NCBI RefSeq assembly: GCF_001279525.1
Contig: NZ_LGDY01000108.1
Span: 1-64,000, forward strand
Direction of reading: 5' to 3'
Source: Nocardia sp. NRRL S-836
GTDB taxonomy: Bacteria > Actinomycetota > Actinomycetes > Mycobacteriales > Pseudonocardiaceae
Length of the DNA stretch: 64,000 nt
The notes beneath the pieces were generated by a model that was not told the DNA's origin, searched no databases, and saw only the letters and a list, made by a program, of their open reading frames with translations. Within the stretch, counting starts at the first letter, position 1, and each line of letters starts with the position of its first letter. The position numbers and the translations under genes are program-made. This document shows positions 25,351-34,641 of the stretch, in pieces.

Positions 25351-28049
25351 AGCCGCTCGCGCACGCCGTCCGCCTCGGTGGCGCCGATCTCCTCGTAGAT
25401 CGCCAGCGCCTGCTCCCAGTGCGGCGTGGGGTCGGCACCCGCGCGGTGCAGGACGTCGCCGAGCAACACCAGCATCTCGGCCTGCAGGGGCAGTCCGGCG
25501 TACTCGCGGGCGAGGTCGGCGGCGGCCCGCGCACTGGTCTCCGCCTCGGCCAGCTCACCGAGGTCGAGGTGCACCTTGGCCAGTTCGTCATGGGCCTGCA
25601 GGATCCCGATGGGCCCGCCGGACGCGCCGCGCAGCTCGATCTCCCCGTACAGCTCGATCGCGCGGTGCAGCTCCCGCTGAGCGTCGGCGTGCCTGCCGGT
25701 GGCCCGGTAGGTGCACGCGAGGTTGTGCCGGATCACCGGTTCCACCTCGCCCGCGTCCGCGCCGGCGATCTCAAGGGCGGCCAGGTACTGCTGCTCGGCC
25801 TCGTCGTAGCGCCGCAGGCGGTCCAGCGCCAGGCCCTCCGACTGCAACGCGCGTGCGTGCGCCGCGGGCGAGACGCTCGCGCTCACCTCGGTGGCGCGCC
25901 GGAACCAGGTCAGCGCTTCCTCGTGCTCACCGAGCCCGTAGTGGGCCGTGCCGAGGTACTGCAGCATCAGCCGGTGGGCCCGCGGCTCCTCCGCCGCGCC
26001 GCCGAGCGCGGTGCGCGCGATCCGCCCGAGCGTGCGGTGGTCGGTCCCGAGCCACAGGTGGCGTGCCACCGCGTAGACGAGCTGCCACGCGTGCGTCGGC
26101 CAGCCCAGTGCGGCGGCGAGCTCGACGGCCGCCACGAGGTTCGGCGTCTCGGCCGCGAACCACGCCGTGGCCGCCTCGGTCGAGTCGATCACCGGGGGCT
26201 CCGCCGGCCGGTGCAGCGGGTCGATGCCGATGGGCGCGCGGCCGCCGGGCAGCTGACCGTCGGCGACCTCGGCGCAGTGCAGGTAGAAGTCGAGCGCGCG
26301 GTGCCGCGCGATCCTGCGCTCCGGCTCCGGGTCGTGCTCCAGACACAGCTCGTAGGCGTAGGCGCACAGCAGGTCGTGGTACTCGAACCGGCCGGGTGCC
26401 TGCTCGTTCAGGAGGTGGGCCCGCTTCAGCTCGGTGAGCAGGCGCCGCGCCGTGGCCACCGGCACGTCGAACAGCGCGGCCGCCGCGTGCACCCCGGCTC
26501 CCCGCCCGGGGTGCAGGGACAGCTGCCGGAACGCCCTCGCGGTCTCCGGCCCGAGCTGCCGGTAGGACGTGGAGAAGACGGACCGCAGGCTCACCGGCGC
26601 GTCGTCGTCGACGACGGCCACGTCGAGCCGGGCGGTCGCGTCGGCGAGCTCGGCGGCGAGGTCGCGCAGCGCGGCGCCGGGGTCGAGCGCGGCGCGGGCC
26701 GCGACCAGCGACAACGCCAGCGGCAGCCCGGCGCAGCCCGCGACCAGCCCGGCGACCGCGTCCGGATCGGAGCGCAGCCGCTGCTCACCCAGGTGCAACC
26801 CCAGCAGCGTGGCGGCGTGGTCGTCGTCCAGCGTGGGCAGGCTGATCGGCCGGGCGCCCTCCTTGGCCACCAGGCCGGACAGCTGGTTGCGACTCGTCAC
26901 GAGGACGAGGCAGCCGGGGTTCGCGGGCAGCAGCGGGCGCACGTGCTCGGCGTCCCGCGCGTTGTCCAGCAGCACCAGCACCCTGCGGTCCGCGAGCAGG
27001 CCGCGGAACTGCGCGGCACGGGCGTCCACAGTGGACGCGATCTGCTCCGGCGGCACGTCCAGCGCCTCCAGGAAGGCGCGCAGCGCGTCCGCCGGTGGCA
27101 CCGGGGCGGTGGCGTCGTACCCGCGCAGGTTCACGTACAGCTGGCCGTCGGGGAACCGCTCGGCCACCGTGTGCGCCCACTGCACGGCCAGGGTCGTCTT
27201 GCCGAGCCCGGCCGCACCGCTGATCACCGCGACCGTCATCGCGGCCGGGCCGACGAGGGCGTCGAGCGCGGCCAGCTCGCCGGTGCGGCCGACGAAGAAC
27301 GGGCAGGGCGCCGGCAGCTGGCGCGGGACCCGGACCGGCGGCGGTGCCACGGCGCCGGCGAGGATCTGCTGGTGCAGCTCGCGCAGCTGCGCGCCCGGCC
27401 GGCTGCCGAGCTCCCGCGCGAACAGCCGCGTGACCTCCCGGTAGGCCGACAACGCGTCCGCCTGCTGGCCGGCCCGGTACAGGGCGAGGACCAGCTGGCT
27501 CCAGAACCGTTCCCGCAGCGGGTGCTGCCGGGTCAGCGCACGCAGCTCGGGAAGCACGTCCAGGTGCCGTCCGCGCGCGAGGTCGTCGTCGACGCGCAGC
27601 TCCAGCGCGGCGAGGCGGTCTTCCTCCAGCGCCGCGATCTCGTCCTGGTGCAGCGAGTCCGAGACGACGTCGGTGAGGGCGGGGCCGCGCCACAACGCCA
27701 GTGCCTCGGTGTGCGCGCCGGAGGTCACGAGCGCGCGGAACCGGGTGAGGTCGAGCTGGTCTGGCTCGACCCTGGCGACGTACCCGGTGGCGGTGGTGAC
27801 CACGACGTTCGCCTCGCCGAGCGCCTTGCGCAGCCGGGTCATGATCATGTGGATGGTCTTGACCGCGCGGTCCGGGTTCGGCGGTGCGCCGTCCCACAGC
27901 CAGCGGGTGAGCTGCTCGACGGAGACGACCTCGTTGGCGCGCAACAACAACCCGGCCAGCACCACCCGGCTGTGACCGGCCGGGAGCGGGACCGGCCGGC
28001 CGTGCGACGTCACCTCCAGGGTGCCGAGCACCCGGAACTGCGCGGTCAT
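25329..28049 (-). CDS. AfsR-like SARP regulator (BTAD, NB-ARC, TPR)
   Basis: A 906-residue regulator of the AfsR type. The OmpR-like winged helix covers about 1-95, the bacterial transcriptional activation domain about 97-245, then an NB-ARC ATPase with P-loop GAAGLGKTT at 278-286 and RVLVLLDNARD as Walker B. Helical TPR repeats fill the C-terminal third. Such proteins activate secondary metabolism or morphological genes by recruiting RNA polymerase. The start at ATG 28049 overlaps the stop of the PH-domain gene by 4 bp, so it is co-translated with two PH proteins. No biosynthetic cluster is adjacent. Confidence 0.92.
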   Translation of the reverse strand: MTAQFRVLGTLEVTSHGRPVPLPAGHSRVVLAGLLLRANEVVSVEQLTRWLWDGAPPNPDRAVKTIHMIMTRLRKALGEANVVVTTATGYVARVEPDQLDLTRFRALVTSGAHTEALALWRGPALTDVVSDSLHQDEIAALEEDRLAALELRVDDDLARGRHLDVLPELRALTRQHPLRERFWSQLVLALYRAGQQADALSAYREVTRLFARELGSRPGAQLRELHQQILAGAVAPPPVRVPRQLPAPCPFFVGRTGELAALDALVGPAAMTVAVISGAAGLGKTTLAVQWAHTVAERFPDGQLYVNLRGYDATAPVPPADALRAFLEALDVPPEQIASTVDARAAQFRGLLADRRVLVLLDNARDAEHVRPLLPANPGCLVLVTSRNQLSGLVAKEGARPISLPTLDDDHAATLLGLHLGEQRLRSDPDAVAGLVAGCAGLPLALSLVAARAALDPGAALRDLAAELADATARLDVAVVDDDAPVSLRSVFSTSYRQLGPETARAFRQLSLHPGRGAGVHAAAALFDVPVATARRLLTELKRAHLLNEQAPGRFEYHDLLCAYAYELCLEHDPEPERRIARHRALDFYLHCAEVADGQLPGGRAPIGIDPLHRPAEPPVIDSTEAATAWFAAETPNLVAAVELAAALGWPTHAWQLVYAVARHLWLGTDHRTLGRIARTALGGAAEEPRAHRLMLQYLGTAHYGLGEHEEALTWFRRATEVSASVSPAAHARALQSEGLALDRLRRYDEAEQQYLAALEIAGADAGEVEPVIRHNLACTYRATGRHADAQRELHRAIELYGEIELRGASGGPIGILQAHDELAKVHLDLGELAEAETSARAAADLAREYAGLPLQAEMLVLLGDVLHRAGADPTPHWEQALAIYEEIGATEADGVRERLQAVRNV

Positions 28050-29548
28050 TCGCCTTCGCGCAGCAGGAACGGGCGCAGCAGGTCGGGCACGGCCTCGTCG
28101 GCCAGCGCCAGGCCGTCGGACTCGCCGACGTCCGTGACCCGGTAGATGCCCGCACCGGCCGCCGTCGTGGCGCCGATCGTCACCAGTCCGCTGCGGCGCT
28201 GGAAGAACGACCGCTCGATGCGCCAGCCGATGATGCCGGTGCGCTGCAACGCGACCGTGCTGCGGACCAGGGAACCGTTGCGGGTCACCAGGTAGCGCGG
28301 GTCCAGCGCGTTGCCGAGCGAGCGGTAGTTGTCCCAGCCGACCAGCGCGGAGAACGGCAGCACCAGCAGCGGGATCGGCCACGCCCACGACGGTGCCCAG
28401 ATCGCCAGCCCGGCCGCGAGCACGACCCACGGCACGACGTGGCGCACCAGGCTGCGGCGCAGCGCGGCGAACGGGTGCTTGCGCAGCGTCCGCGTCGTCG
28501 GGTCGTCCTCGACCCGCAGCACGTCCCGCGCCACCTGGTGCGCCACCGACAGCGGCGCGGGCGGCAGCAGCAGGTTGCTCTCGCCCTTCGAGCCCAGACC
28601 CGTCGTCACCGCAACGGCTTTCGCGCCCCTGCCCGCGCGCACCAGCAGCGGTTCCTGGATGTCGACGCCGCGCAGCCGTTGCTCCTCCACCGACACCGAG
28701 CGGGTGGTGAGCAGACCCCGTTGCACGCGCAGGGTCCCGTCCGGCTCACGGGTCAGCCGGTAGTTCCAGAACTGGAGCACGTACAGCGGCACGGAGAGCA
28801 CGAGCGCGAGCACGACCAGCGCCAGCGCGAACCCGCCGAACAGCGAGAAGCTCGGGTGCTCGAACAGCCACCCCCACAGGTCGTGCACGACGTCGAGACC
28901 GAGGTCGTCGGCGTAGTTCGACACCACGCCGAACACCGCGCCGATCGCGACCAGACCCGACAACGACAGCGGCGCGAACTTCAGCCACCGCGGGTCGAGC
29001 CGCGAGATCACGTCCGACGGCGCCGGTGCCGCCGGCTCCTCACCGGTGACCGGCCGCGGCGCGGCGGCCTTGCGCAGCAACAGCACCCGCAGCCGTTCGG
29101 CCTCCTGCGACGTCACCGCGTCGAGCGTCAGGCCGTCGGCGCCGGGCGCGTCCTTCTGGCCGGTGCCGATCCGCACCGCCGACAACCCGAAGACCCGGTG
29201 GCCCGGCTTGGAGGTGAGGTCGACCGTCCTGATGCGATCGCGCGGCACCGAGAGCTGCTTGCGGGTCAGCAGACCGGTGTGCAGCTCCACCTGGTCGTCG
29301 GTGATGCGGTACCGGGTGGTGCGCCACAGCAGGAAGCTGAACGCGAGGATCATCGCGACCGTCGCGCCGCTCGCGATGATCCGCCACTTCTCGCCGTCGC
29401 CGGTGAAGAGCAGGACCAGGATCGGCACCAGCATCGTGATGCCCTCGTTGAGCGGGCGCACGATCAGCATCCGCACGTGCAGGCGGTGCCACTCCGACAG
29501 CGGCTCGGTGAGCTCCGGCGCGGCGGGCAGCCCGGTCGGGGTCGTCAC
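28046..29548 (-). CDS. PH (YdbS/YdbT-like bPH2) domain membrane protein
   Basis: A 500-residue membrane protein with about six hydrophobic segments in pairs, each pair followed by a bacterial pleckstrin-homology-like domain (YRITDDQVELHTGLLTRKQ; VQRGLLTTRSVSVEEQRLRG). This is the YdbT architecture. Bacillus YdbS/YdbT protect against certain antibiotics by an unclear mechanism. It is the middle gene of a coupled three-gene operon (4-bp overlaps both sides) with the smaller PH protein and the SARP regulator. Confidence 0.88.
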   Translation of the reverse strand: MTTPTGLPAAPELTEPLSEWHRLHVRMLIVRPLNEGITMLVPILVLLFTGDGEKWRIIASGATVAMILAFSFLLWRTTRYRITDDQVELHTGLLTRKQLSVPRDRIRTVDLTSKPGHRVFGLSAVRIGTGQKDAPGADGLTLDAVTSQEAERLRVLLLRKAAAPRPVTGEEPAAPAPSDVISRLDPRWLKFAPLSLSGLVAIGAVFGVVSNYADDLGLDVVHDLWGWLFEHPSFSLFGGFALALVVLALVLSVPLYVLQFWNYRLTREPDGTLRVQRGLLTTRSVSVEEQRLRGVDIQEPLLVRAGRGAKAVAVTTGLGSKGESNLLLPPAPLSVAHQVARDVLRVEDDPTTRTLRKHPFAALRRSLVRHVVPWVVLAAGLAIWAPSWAWPIPLLVLPFSALVGWDNYRSLGNALDPRYLVTRNGSLVRSTVALQRTGIIGWRIERSFFQRRSGLVTIGATTAAGAGIYRVTDVGESDGLALADEAVPDLLRPFLLREGE

Positions 29549-30051
29549 GTGGCATCACCCGGCGTGGCCTGCGTCGTGGTGGTGAGCTCCTCCACGAGCC
29601 GGCGCGCGGTCTCGTGGTCCAGGCCCTCGATCTCCACCGGGCCCGCGGCCGACGCCGTCGTGACCGTGACCGTGGCCAGGCCGAGCAACTGCTGGAACGG
29701 CCCGCGTTTGGTGTCGACGGTCTGGATGCGCGAGACCGGGGCGACCCGCCACTCCTGGTTCAGCCAGCCGGACAGCGTGTACACCGCGTCCGGGGTCGTC
29801 TCCCAGCGGTGCACGCGGTAGCGCCAGCTCGGTTCGACCGCGGTGTGCGCGAGCCCGATGACGCCGGTGGCCACCAGCAGCGCCAGCTCCCACGTCGGCG
29901 GCTCGGTCACCAGCAGGAACACGACGAGCTGCGGGACGAAGAGCACCAGCCAGAACACGGCCGCCTGCATCGTCCACAGCAGGACCGACCTCGGGCTGAC
30001 CTGGTGACGTGGCGCGCGCAGTTGCAGAGTCACCCCACAACTGTGCCTCAC
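29545..30051 (-). CDS. PH (YdbS-like bPH2) domain membrane protein
   Basis: A 168-residue protein: two hydrophobic segments (AAVFWLVLFVPQLVVFLLV; LALLVATGVIGLAHTAV), then one bacterial PH domain with YRVHRWETTPDAVYTLSGWL and SRIQTVDTKRGP. It is the small YdbS-type partner of the following YdbT-type gene and heads the operon. Start is one of two GTG codons, 30051 or 30033. A hairpin at 30099-30139 insulates it from the secreted peptide gene upstream. Confidence 0.85.
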   Translation of the reverse strand: MRHSCGVTLQLRAPRHQVSPRSVLLWTMQAAVFWLVLFVPQLVVFLLVTEPPTWELALLVATGVIGLAHTAVEPSWRYRVHRWETTPDAVYTLSGWLNQEWRVAPVSRIQTVDTKRGPFQQLLGLATVTVTTASAAGPVEIEGLDHETARRLVEELTTTTQATPGDAT

Positions 30052-30098
30052 CGGCCGCCGGCGATGTGGCCAGGTGTGTCAATTGGTGTGCGCCGGCA

Positions 30099-30139
30099 CC
30101 GGTGCGGTCCCGCTTGCGAGGGAGGCGGGACCGCACCGG
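30099..30139 (-). terminator. Hairpin after secreted peptide gene
   Basis: Perfect 15-bp inverted repeat (30099-30113 with 30125-30139), 11-nt loop, 16 bp past the stop of the peptide gene. It separates that short transcript from the PH operon. Confidence 0.75.
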
Positions 30140-30154
30140 AGCGGGTCCGGACGG

Positions 30155-30286
30155 TCAGCGCGTGACGCTGTACGGCGGCGTGAAGGACTCGGCCGGGTCG
30201 GCCGACGCCGCCGTGGCCACCGCTGCGACCGCGCCCAAACTGAGGATCACGGCGGCGATGGTTCGAGCGATAGTGTTCAACTTCAT
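30155..30286 (-). CDS. Small secreted peptide (43 aa)
   Basis: A 43-residue protein: MKLNTIAR as a charged start, a hydrophobic core (AAVILSLGAVAAVATA) and an ASA-type signal peptidase site after residue 29. About 14 residues are left, DPAESFTPPYSVTR. GGAG lies at -10. Its own terminator follows. It is divergent from the XRE-TPR regulator at 30317, with only about 30 bp between starts. That geometry matches peptide-pheromone/RRNPP pairs of Firmicutes (PapR/PlcR), so a signalling role is inferred. No export partner or importer is adjacent. Confidence 0.7.
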   Translation of the reverse strand: MKLNTIARTIAAVILSLGAVAAVATAASADPAESFTPPYSVTR

Positions 30287-30316
30287 TGAGGTGCTCCGTT
30301 CCGATAGGTGGCGGCC

Positions 30317-31555
30317 GTGGATGAGGGCAGGAAGTCGTTGACGAGGTTCGGCGCGCGGCTGCGGGCGGTTCGCCTGCAACGTGGTTTGTCGCAAAAGGAC
30401 CTCGCGTGCCCCGGTGTCTCCATGAGCTACGTGTCGCGACTGGAGTCCGGCGAACGGGTGCCGTCGCCCGCCGTCGTGCGCAGGCTCGCCGAGGTGCTGG
30501 GCGTCGACCCGACCGAGCTGGTGGTCGACGAGGACCGCACCGCCATGCAGGACGAGGCGCTGGCGTGGTGCGAGGCGCTGCTCGCCTACCACGACGGCGA
30601 CCTGGTGACGGCCGTCGATCTGCTGGAGGCACTGGGAAAGCGGTCGGACGAGGAGATGTTCGGCTGGTGCGTGCGCTGGACCAGGCTCGTGATGCTGGCC
30701 CGGCACCGCGACCACGAGGGCCTGCTGCTGGCGGCGGCGAAGCTGCGCAAGTCGTGGTCTCCCGGCCCGGCGGTGGACGCGTTGGTGGAGATCCTGCGCG
30801 CATCGGCGTTGCGGCGCCTCGGCCGGACGGCCGAATCCGTGCGTGCCGCCGGTGAGGCCGTCGAGCTGGCCACCGGTGACGGCGACCGCGTGCGCCGGGT
30901 CGGCACCCGCGCGCTGATCGCGTTGTGCGCCGAGCTGACGGCCGCCGGCCGGCTGGCCGACGCGGAACAGGTCGTGGACCAGCTCTCCGCGCGGCTGCCC
31001 GAGCTCGGCCGCGACCGGCTGGCCATCTCCACGTGGTGGGTGCGCGCCAAGGTGGCCGACCGGCTGGGCGACCGCACCGAGGCCGCGCACTGCATCCGCG
31101 AGGCCGTCGCGCTGCTCGACGACTACGACGGCGATCCCGAGTACCGGTGCCGGGTCCGGCTGGCCGGCGCGTCCATCGCGTTGCGCACGCCCGGCGCGAA
31201 CCTCGACGAGGTCGTCGCGCTGCTGGACGAGGTGGAGACGACGGTCGCGGCGATGCGCAGGCCGGACGGGCTGCTGGCGCACGCCCGCGCGCTGCGGGCC
31301 GAGCTGGCGTTGCGCGACGGTGAGGTGGACAGGGCGCGCGAGCTCGCCGAGGAGGCGCTCGCGACCGGCCGGCTCGACGCGGAACAGCAGCTGCGGTGCC
31401 ACCTTCTGCTCGTGCGGGCCGCGGACGAGGTCGACGCCGGGGGCGGTGCGAGCGCGCGCACGGCGCTGGCCGCGCTGCTGGAGCACATCAACCCCGAGGG
31501 CGTTGATCCGCTCCTGTGGCGCGACGTGGCTCGCATCGCGCTCCGCAAGCACTGA
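30317..31555 (+). CDS. XRE-TPR transcriptional regulator
   Basis: A 412-residue protein. An XRE helix-turn-helix lies at about residues 8-62 (RLQRGLSQKDLA, MSYVSRLESGER). Five or more TPR-like helical pairs fill the rest, ending with GEVDRARELAEEALATGRLD. The layout is that of the RRNPP class, where the TPR domain binds a short peptide. The GTG at 30317 has AGGTGG upstream; a GTG at 30308 is possible. It is divergent from the 43-residue secreted peptide gene and their promoters must overlap, which suggests mutual regulation. Confidence 0.85.
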   Translation: MDEGRKSLTRFGARLRAVRLQRGLSQKDLACPGVSMSYVSRLESGERVPSPAVVRRLAEVLGVDPTELVVDEDRTAMQDEALAWCEALLAYHDGDLVTAVDLLEALGKRSDEEMFGWCVRWTRLVMLARHRDHEGLLLAAAKLRKSWSPGPAVDALVEILRASALRRLGRTAESVRAAGEAVELATGDGDRVRRVGTRALIALCAELTAAGRLADAEQVVDQLSARLPELGRDRLAISTWWVRAKVADRLGDRTEAAHCIREAVALLDDYDGDPEYRCRVRLAGASIALRTPGANLDEVVALLDEVETTVAAMRRPDGLLAHARALRAELALRDGEVDRARELAEEALATGRLDAEQQLRCHLLLVRAADEVDAGGGASARTALAALLEHINPEGVDPLLWRDVARIALRKH

Positions 31556-31780
31556 GCGCGGGCCGCATTGCCCGGTCATGACCGCCCCTCGCCCTGCAAC
31601 TGGACACGTTGTTAACGGAGCATGACACAGACGGGTTACCCGTCACATCACCCAATTCACCCGCAGCCACCTGGGTAATTCACCCAAGAACGCGAACCGG
31701 CCCGTAGGCGGCAAGCGACCGAACGGACGATCGCGGCACGCACCGGTCGGGGCAGTTGTCAACACGTTGACAATCGATGA
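31556..31780. other. Convergent intergenic region with short repeats
   Basis: 225 bp between two convergent regulator genes. It holds TTGTCAA-CACG-TTGACAA (31756-31773), a GGGTTACCC palindrome near 31634 and two copies of an AATTCACCC motif. No terminator with a U-tract and no gene was recognised. Confidence 0.4.
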
Positions 31781-33091
31781 CTACGCCTCGGTCAGGCTCA
31801 TCCACCACACGACGGCGCCGGAACGGCCGTTGACGTCAAGCGTGGAGTAGATCCGCTGCAGGTGGTTCTGCACGGTTTTGGGCGACAGCCCGAGCGACTC
31901 GGCGATCATCGCGGTGCTCGCGCCCGCCGCCAGCAGCCGCAGCACCTCGATGCCGCGCTTGGTGAGCCCGGCCCGCAACGCCCGCGCGATCCGGGTGTTC
32001 GTGTGCTCGGCCGTACCGGTCTCGCGCAGCTCGCCGGCGTGCGGCACGCGCACCACCGCGTTCTCCCGCTTGGGCTCGAAACGCCGGTGCGCCAACTGTT
32101 CCACGAGCCGGGCGGACAGGTCGTGCTCACGCATCCGCAGCAGGTCCCTGCCCTCCTGCAGCTCCCACAGCCGGTACTGCTCCAGCTGCAGCCGCGCGTG
32201 CCGCAACGCCTGGCCCAGGTCGCCGGACCGTTCGTGGGCCTCGCTCAGCTGCTGGTGCGCGTGCACCGCGACCTCCCGCGCCAGACAGCTCATGGCCAGC
32301 TCGGCGGCCTCGGTCAGCTGGGTGATCTGCTCGGGGTGGCGGCCGCGCGCTCCGCTGAGCCGGGCCCGTGCCATCAACGCCTCCGCACGCGCCACCGGGC
32401 GGTTCCTTCCGGCAAGCAACTGGTCAGCGCGCTGCCAGCTGCGGTGCGCGCGGTCAAGTTCGCCCAGATCGATGCGCACGTGTGTCAGCAGGACGTTGAC
32501 CATCGCCATCCGGACCGGGTCGCCGAGCTGCTTCCAGCGGTCGCGCACCTGCGCGCACAGGGTTTCCGCGCGCCGGAGCTTGCGCACGCACGGTTCGCCG
32601 TCGAGGCTGCAGCGGCTCTCCCGGGTGCGGATCATGCAGTGCTCGTGGTACTGCACGCGCATCACGCGGGCCTGCTCGAACAGCACCGAGCCGATCAGCT
32701 CGCTGTCGCCGGTGAGCTCGGCCAGCCCGAGCGCGCGGGCGAACGAGTTGAAGCTGCGTTCCCGCGAGTCGAGCCGGAGCTCCACCACCGCTCGGGAAAA
32801 GCTGCACCGCGCCTGCAGTCCGATGTGGCGGTTGGCCGCCGCGATCTCCTGCACCCGGTCGATCGTGTCGAGCGCGCTGGGCCACAGGCCGCGTTTGCCC
32901 AGTGCCACGGACTGGGCGAGCACGCCCTCCGCGACACCCTCGACGTCGTCGAGCCAGCTGAACGCCGCGACAGCCTTCTCGGCGAACTCCAGGGCCTCGC
33001 CCGGCCTGCCCTCGTCCAGTGCGATGCGGGCCTCGCGCAGGTTGTGCACCGCGCTGGAGCGCGGGTCGGCCGTCCGTCCGGGAACCGTCAT
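31781..33091 (-). CDS. LuxR family regulator with helical repeat sensor
   Basis: A 436-residue protein. About 360 residues of TPR-like helical repeats (EARIALDEGRPGEALEFAEK at the start) precede a C-terminal LuxR helix-turn-helix (about 370-430) with LTKRGIEVLRLLAAGAS and AESLGLSPKTVQNHLQ. It lacks a P-loop, so it is a short relative of MalT/LAL regulators. A Cys-rich segment near residues 160-180 (three Cys within about 20) is unusual. It begins 33 bp after the acyl-CoA synthetase stop on the same strand and may be co-transcribed with it. Confidence 0.85.
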   Translation of the reverse strand: MTVPGRTADPRSSAVHNLREARIALDEGRPGEALEFAEKAVAAFSWLDDVEGVAEGVLAQSVALGKRGLWPSALDTIDRVQEIAAANRHIGLQARCSFSRAVVELRLDSRERSFNSFARALGLAELTGDSELIGSVLFEQARVMRVQYHEHCMIRTRESRCSLDGEPCVRKLRRAETLCAQVRDRWKQLGDPVRMAMVNVLLTHVRIDLGELDRAHRSWQRADQLLAGRNRPVARAEALMARARLSGARGRHPEQITQLTEAAELAMSCLAREVAVHAHQQLSEAHERSGDLGQALRHARLQLEQYRLWELQEGRDLLRMREHDLSARLVEQLAHRRFEPKRENAVVRVPHAGELRETGTAEHTNTRIARALRAGLTKRGIEVLRLLAAGASTAMIAESLGLSPKTVQNHLQRIYSTLDVNGRSGAVVWWMSLTEA

Positions 33092-33124
33092 CGATCTCGA
33101 GCCCCCTCCGTCCGGGGCCAGACT

Positions 33125-34633
33125 CTAGCCTTGTTCGCGCAGTTGCCGTTTCAGCACCTTGCCGGCCGCGTTGCGGGGCAGCTCGTCGACGAAGAAGACG
33201 TCGCGGGGCACCGAGAACCGAGCCAGGTGCGCCTTCACGTGGTCGCGCACGTGGTCGGCCGTCAGGGTGTCGTCGCCCACCACGTACGCGGCGAGGCGCT
33301 GGCCGAACCGGTCGTCCTCGACGCCGAGCACGGCGACCTCGGTGACGCCGTCCAGCTGGGAGAGCAGGTCCTCGACCTCGCGCGGGTAGACGTTCTCGCC
33401 GCCGGAGACGATCATCTCGTCGTCGCGGCCGGCGACGAACAGCAGCCCGTTGCGCAGGTAGCCGAGGTCGCCGGTCGACATCAGGCCGTCCAGCGACTCC
33501 TTGCTGGTGCCGTTGGTGTAGCCGTCGAACAGCATCTCGTTGCCCACGAAGATCCGGCCGGTCTCGCCGGGCGCCACCGGCTTGCCGTGGTCGTCCACAA
33601 TGGCCAGACGCGTGCCGAGCGGTGGTTTGCCCGCCGTGCCCGGATCCGCGAGCATCTCCTCCGGCGTCGCGATGCTCGCCCAGCTCACCTCCGTCGATCC
33701 GTAGAGGTTGTAGAGCACCGGCCCGAACTCCGCCAGGGTGCGGGCGGCGACCTTCGGCGGCAGCGAGGAGCCGCTGGAGGCGATGATCCGCAGCTTCGGC
33801 CGCAGCGGGATCTCCAGCATCCGTTGCAGCATCACGGGAACCACGAACATCGCGGTGCACCGCTCGGCGTCGCGCAGGGTCTGCTCGGGGTCGAACCGCC
33901 GCCGCAGCACCAGGGTGGCGCCGAGCACGAGCCCGAGCTGGAACGCGGCGAGGCCCCAGGCGTGGAACAGCGGCGCGGGGATCGAGATGACGTCACCGTG
34001 CTTGAGCGGGATCCGCGACAACAGCGCGGCGGCCGGTGCGAGGCTCGCGGGCTCCGGCCGCTGGGCGCCCTTGGGGGTGCCGGTGGTGCCGGAGGTGAGG
34101 ATGATCAGCCGGCCGCGCCGGGGGCGGCGGGGCAGCGGCCGGTCCGGGCCGGTGCGGATGAGCGACTCGAGCTCGTCGGTGAAGACCACCGGCCGGTCCG
34201 GCAGCACGCCGGCGAACTCGCGGTCGGCGACGAACCGGTCGATCTGCTGCTCGCGGGCGACCTGGGCGAGCTGGCCCGCGCTCAGGCCGGTGTTGAGCAG
34301 GACCGCGTCGGCGCCGATCTTCGTGCACGCGGTCAGCGTCTCGATGAAACCGCGGTGGTTGCGGCACAGCAGTCCGATGCGTTCCTTCGGGCGGAACGCG
34401 TGCGCGAGCCGGCTGGTGCGCTCGTCGACCTGCGCGTAGGTGAGCACGCCGTCGTCGTCGATGATGGCCGCGCGGTGCGGGTGGCGTCCGGCGCCGGTCC
34501 GGTAGCCCCACGCGAGCGTGATGTTCCAGTGCAGGTAGCCGCTCGCTGTGGTGGCGAGCCCACGCGGGCCCAGCGGCCGGATCACTCCTGCCTTGACCAG
34601 GGTCAGCAGCACGCGGGTCAGCATGAGACCCAC
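33125..34633 (-). CDS. Acyl-CoA synthetase (AMP-binding)
   Basis: A 502-residue ANL-superfamily ligase. The AMP-binding P-loop motif is ILTSGTTGTPKGA, then NLYGSTEVSWA (motif II), STGDLGYLRNG and a C-terminal PRNAAGKVLKRQL with the catalytic Lys. Fatty acyl-CoA ligase is the likely role. Start is GTG 34633 or ATG 34624. A 9-bp-arm palindrome lies 9 bp upstream of the GTG, so expression is probably repressed by a TetR-type acyl-CoA sensor. The LuxR gene follows on the same strand. Confidence 0.9.
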   Translation of the reverse strand: MGLMLTRVLLTLVKAGVIRPLGPRGLATTASGYLHWNITLAWGYRTGAGRHPHRAAIIDDDGVLTYAQVDERTSRLAHAFRPKERIGLLCRNHRGFIETLTACTKIGADAVLLNTGLSAGQLAQVAREQQIDRFVADREFAGVLPDRPVVFTDELESLIRTGPDRPLPRRPRRGRLIILTSGTTGTPKGAQRPEPASLAPAAALLSRIPLKHGDVISIPAPLFHAWGLAAFQLGLVLGATLVLRRRFDPEQTLRDAERCTAMFVVPVMLQRMLEIPLRPKLRIIASSGSSLPPKVAARTLAEFGPVLYNLYGSTEVSWASIATPEEMLADPGTAGKPPLGTRLAIVDDHGKPVAPGETGRIFVGNEMLFDGYTNGTSKESLDGLMSTGDLGYLRNGLLFVAGRDDEMIVSGGENVYPREVEDLLSQLDGVTEVAVLGVEDDRFGQRLAAYVVGDDTLTADHVRDHVKAHLARFSVPRDVFFVDELPRNAAGKVLKRQLREQG

Positions 34634-34641
34634 TCTGCCAC

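Noticed and set aside
24399..28145. 1248-codon plus-strand open frame
   Set aside because: It runs antisense through the AfsR-like gene and out of frame through the GlxA gene; no domain is recognisable.
25329..30051. Secondary-metabolite cluster around the SARP regulator
   Set aside because: No polyketide synthase, NRPS, terpene synthase or tailoring set is adjacent; the neighbours are PH-domain proteins and an AraC regulator.
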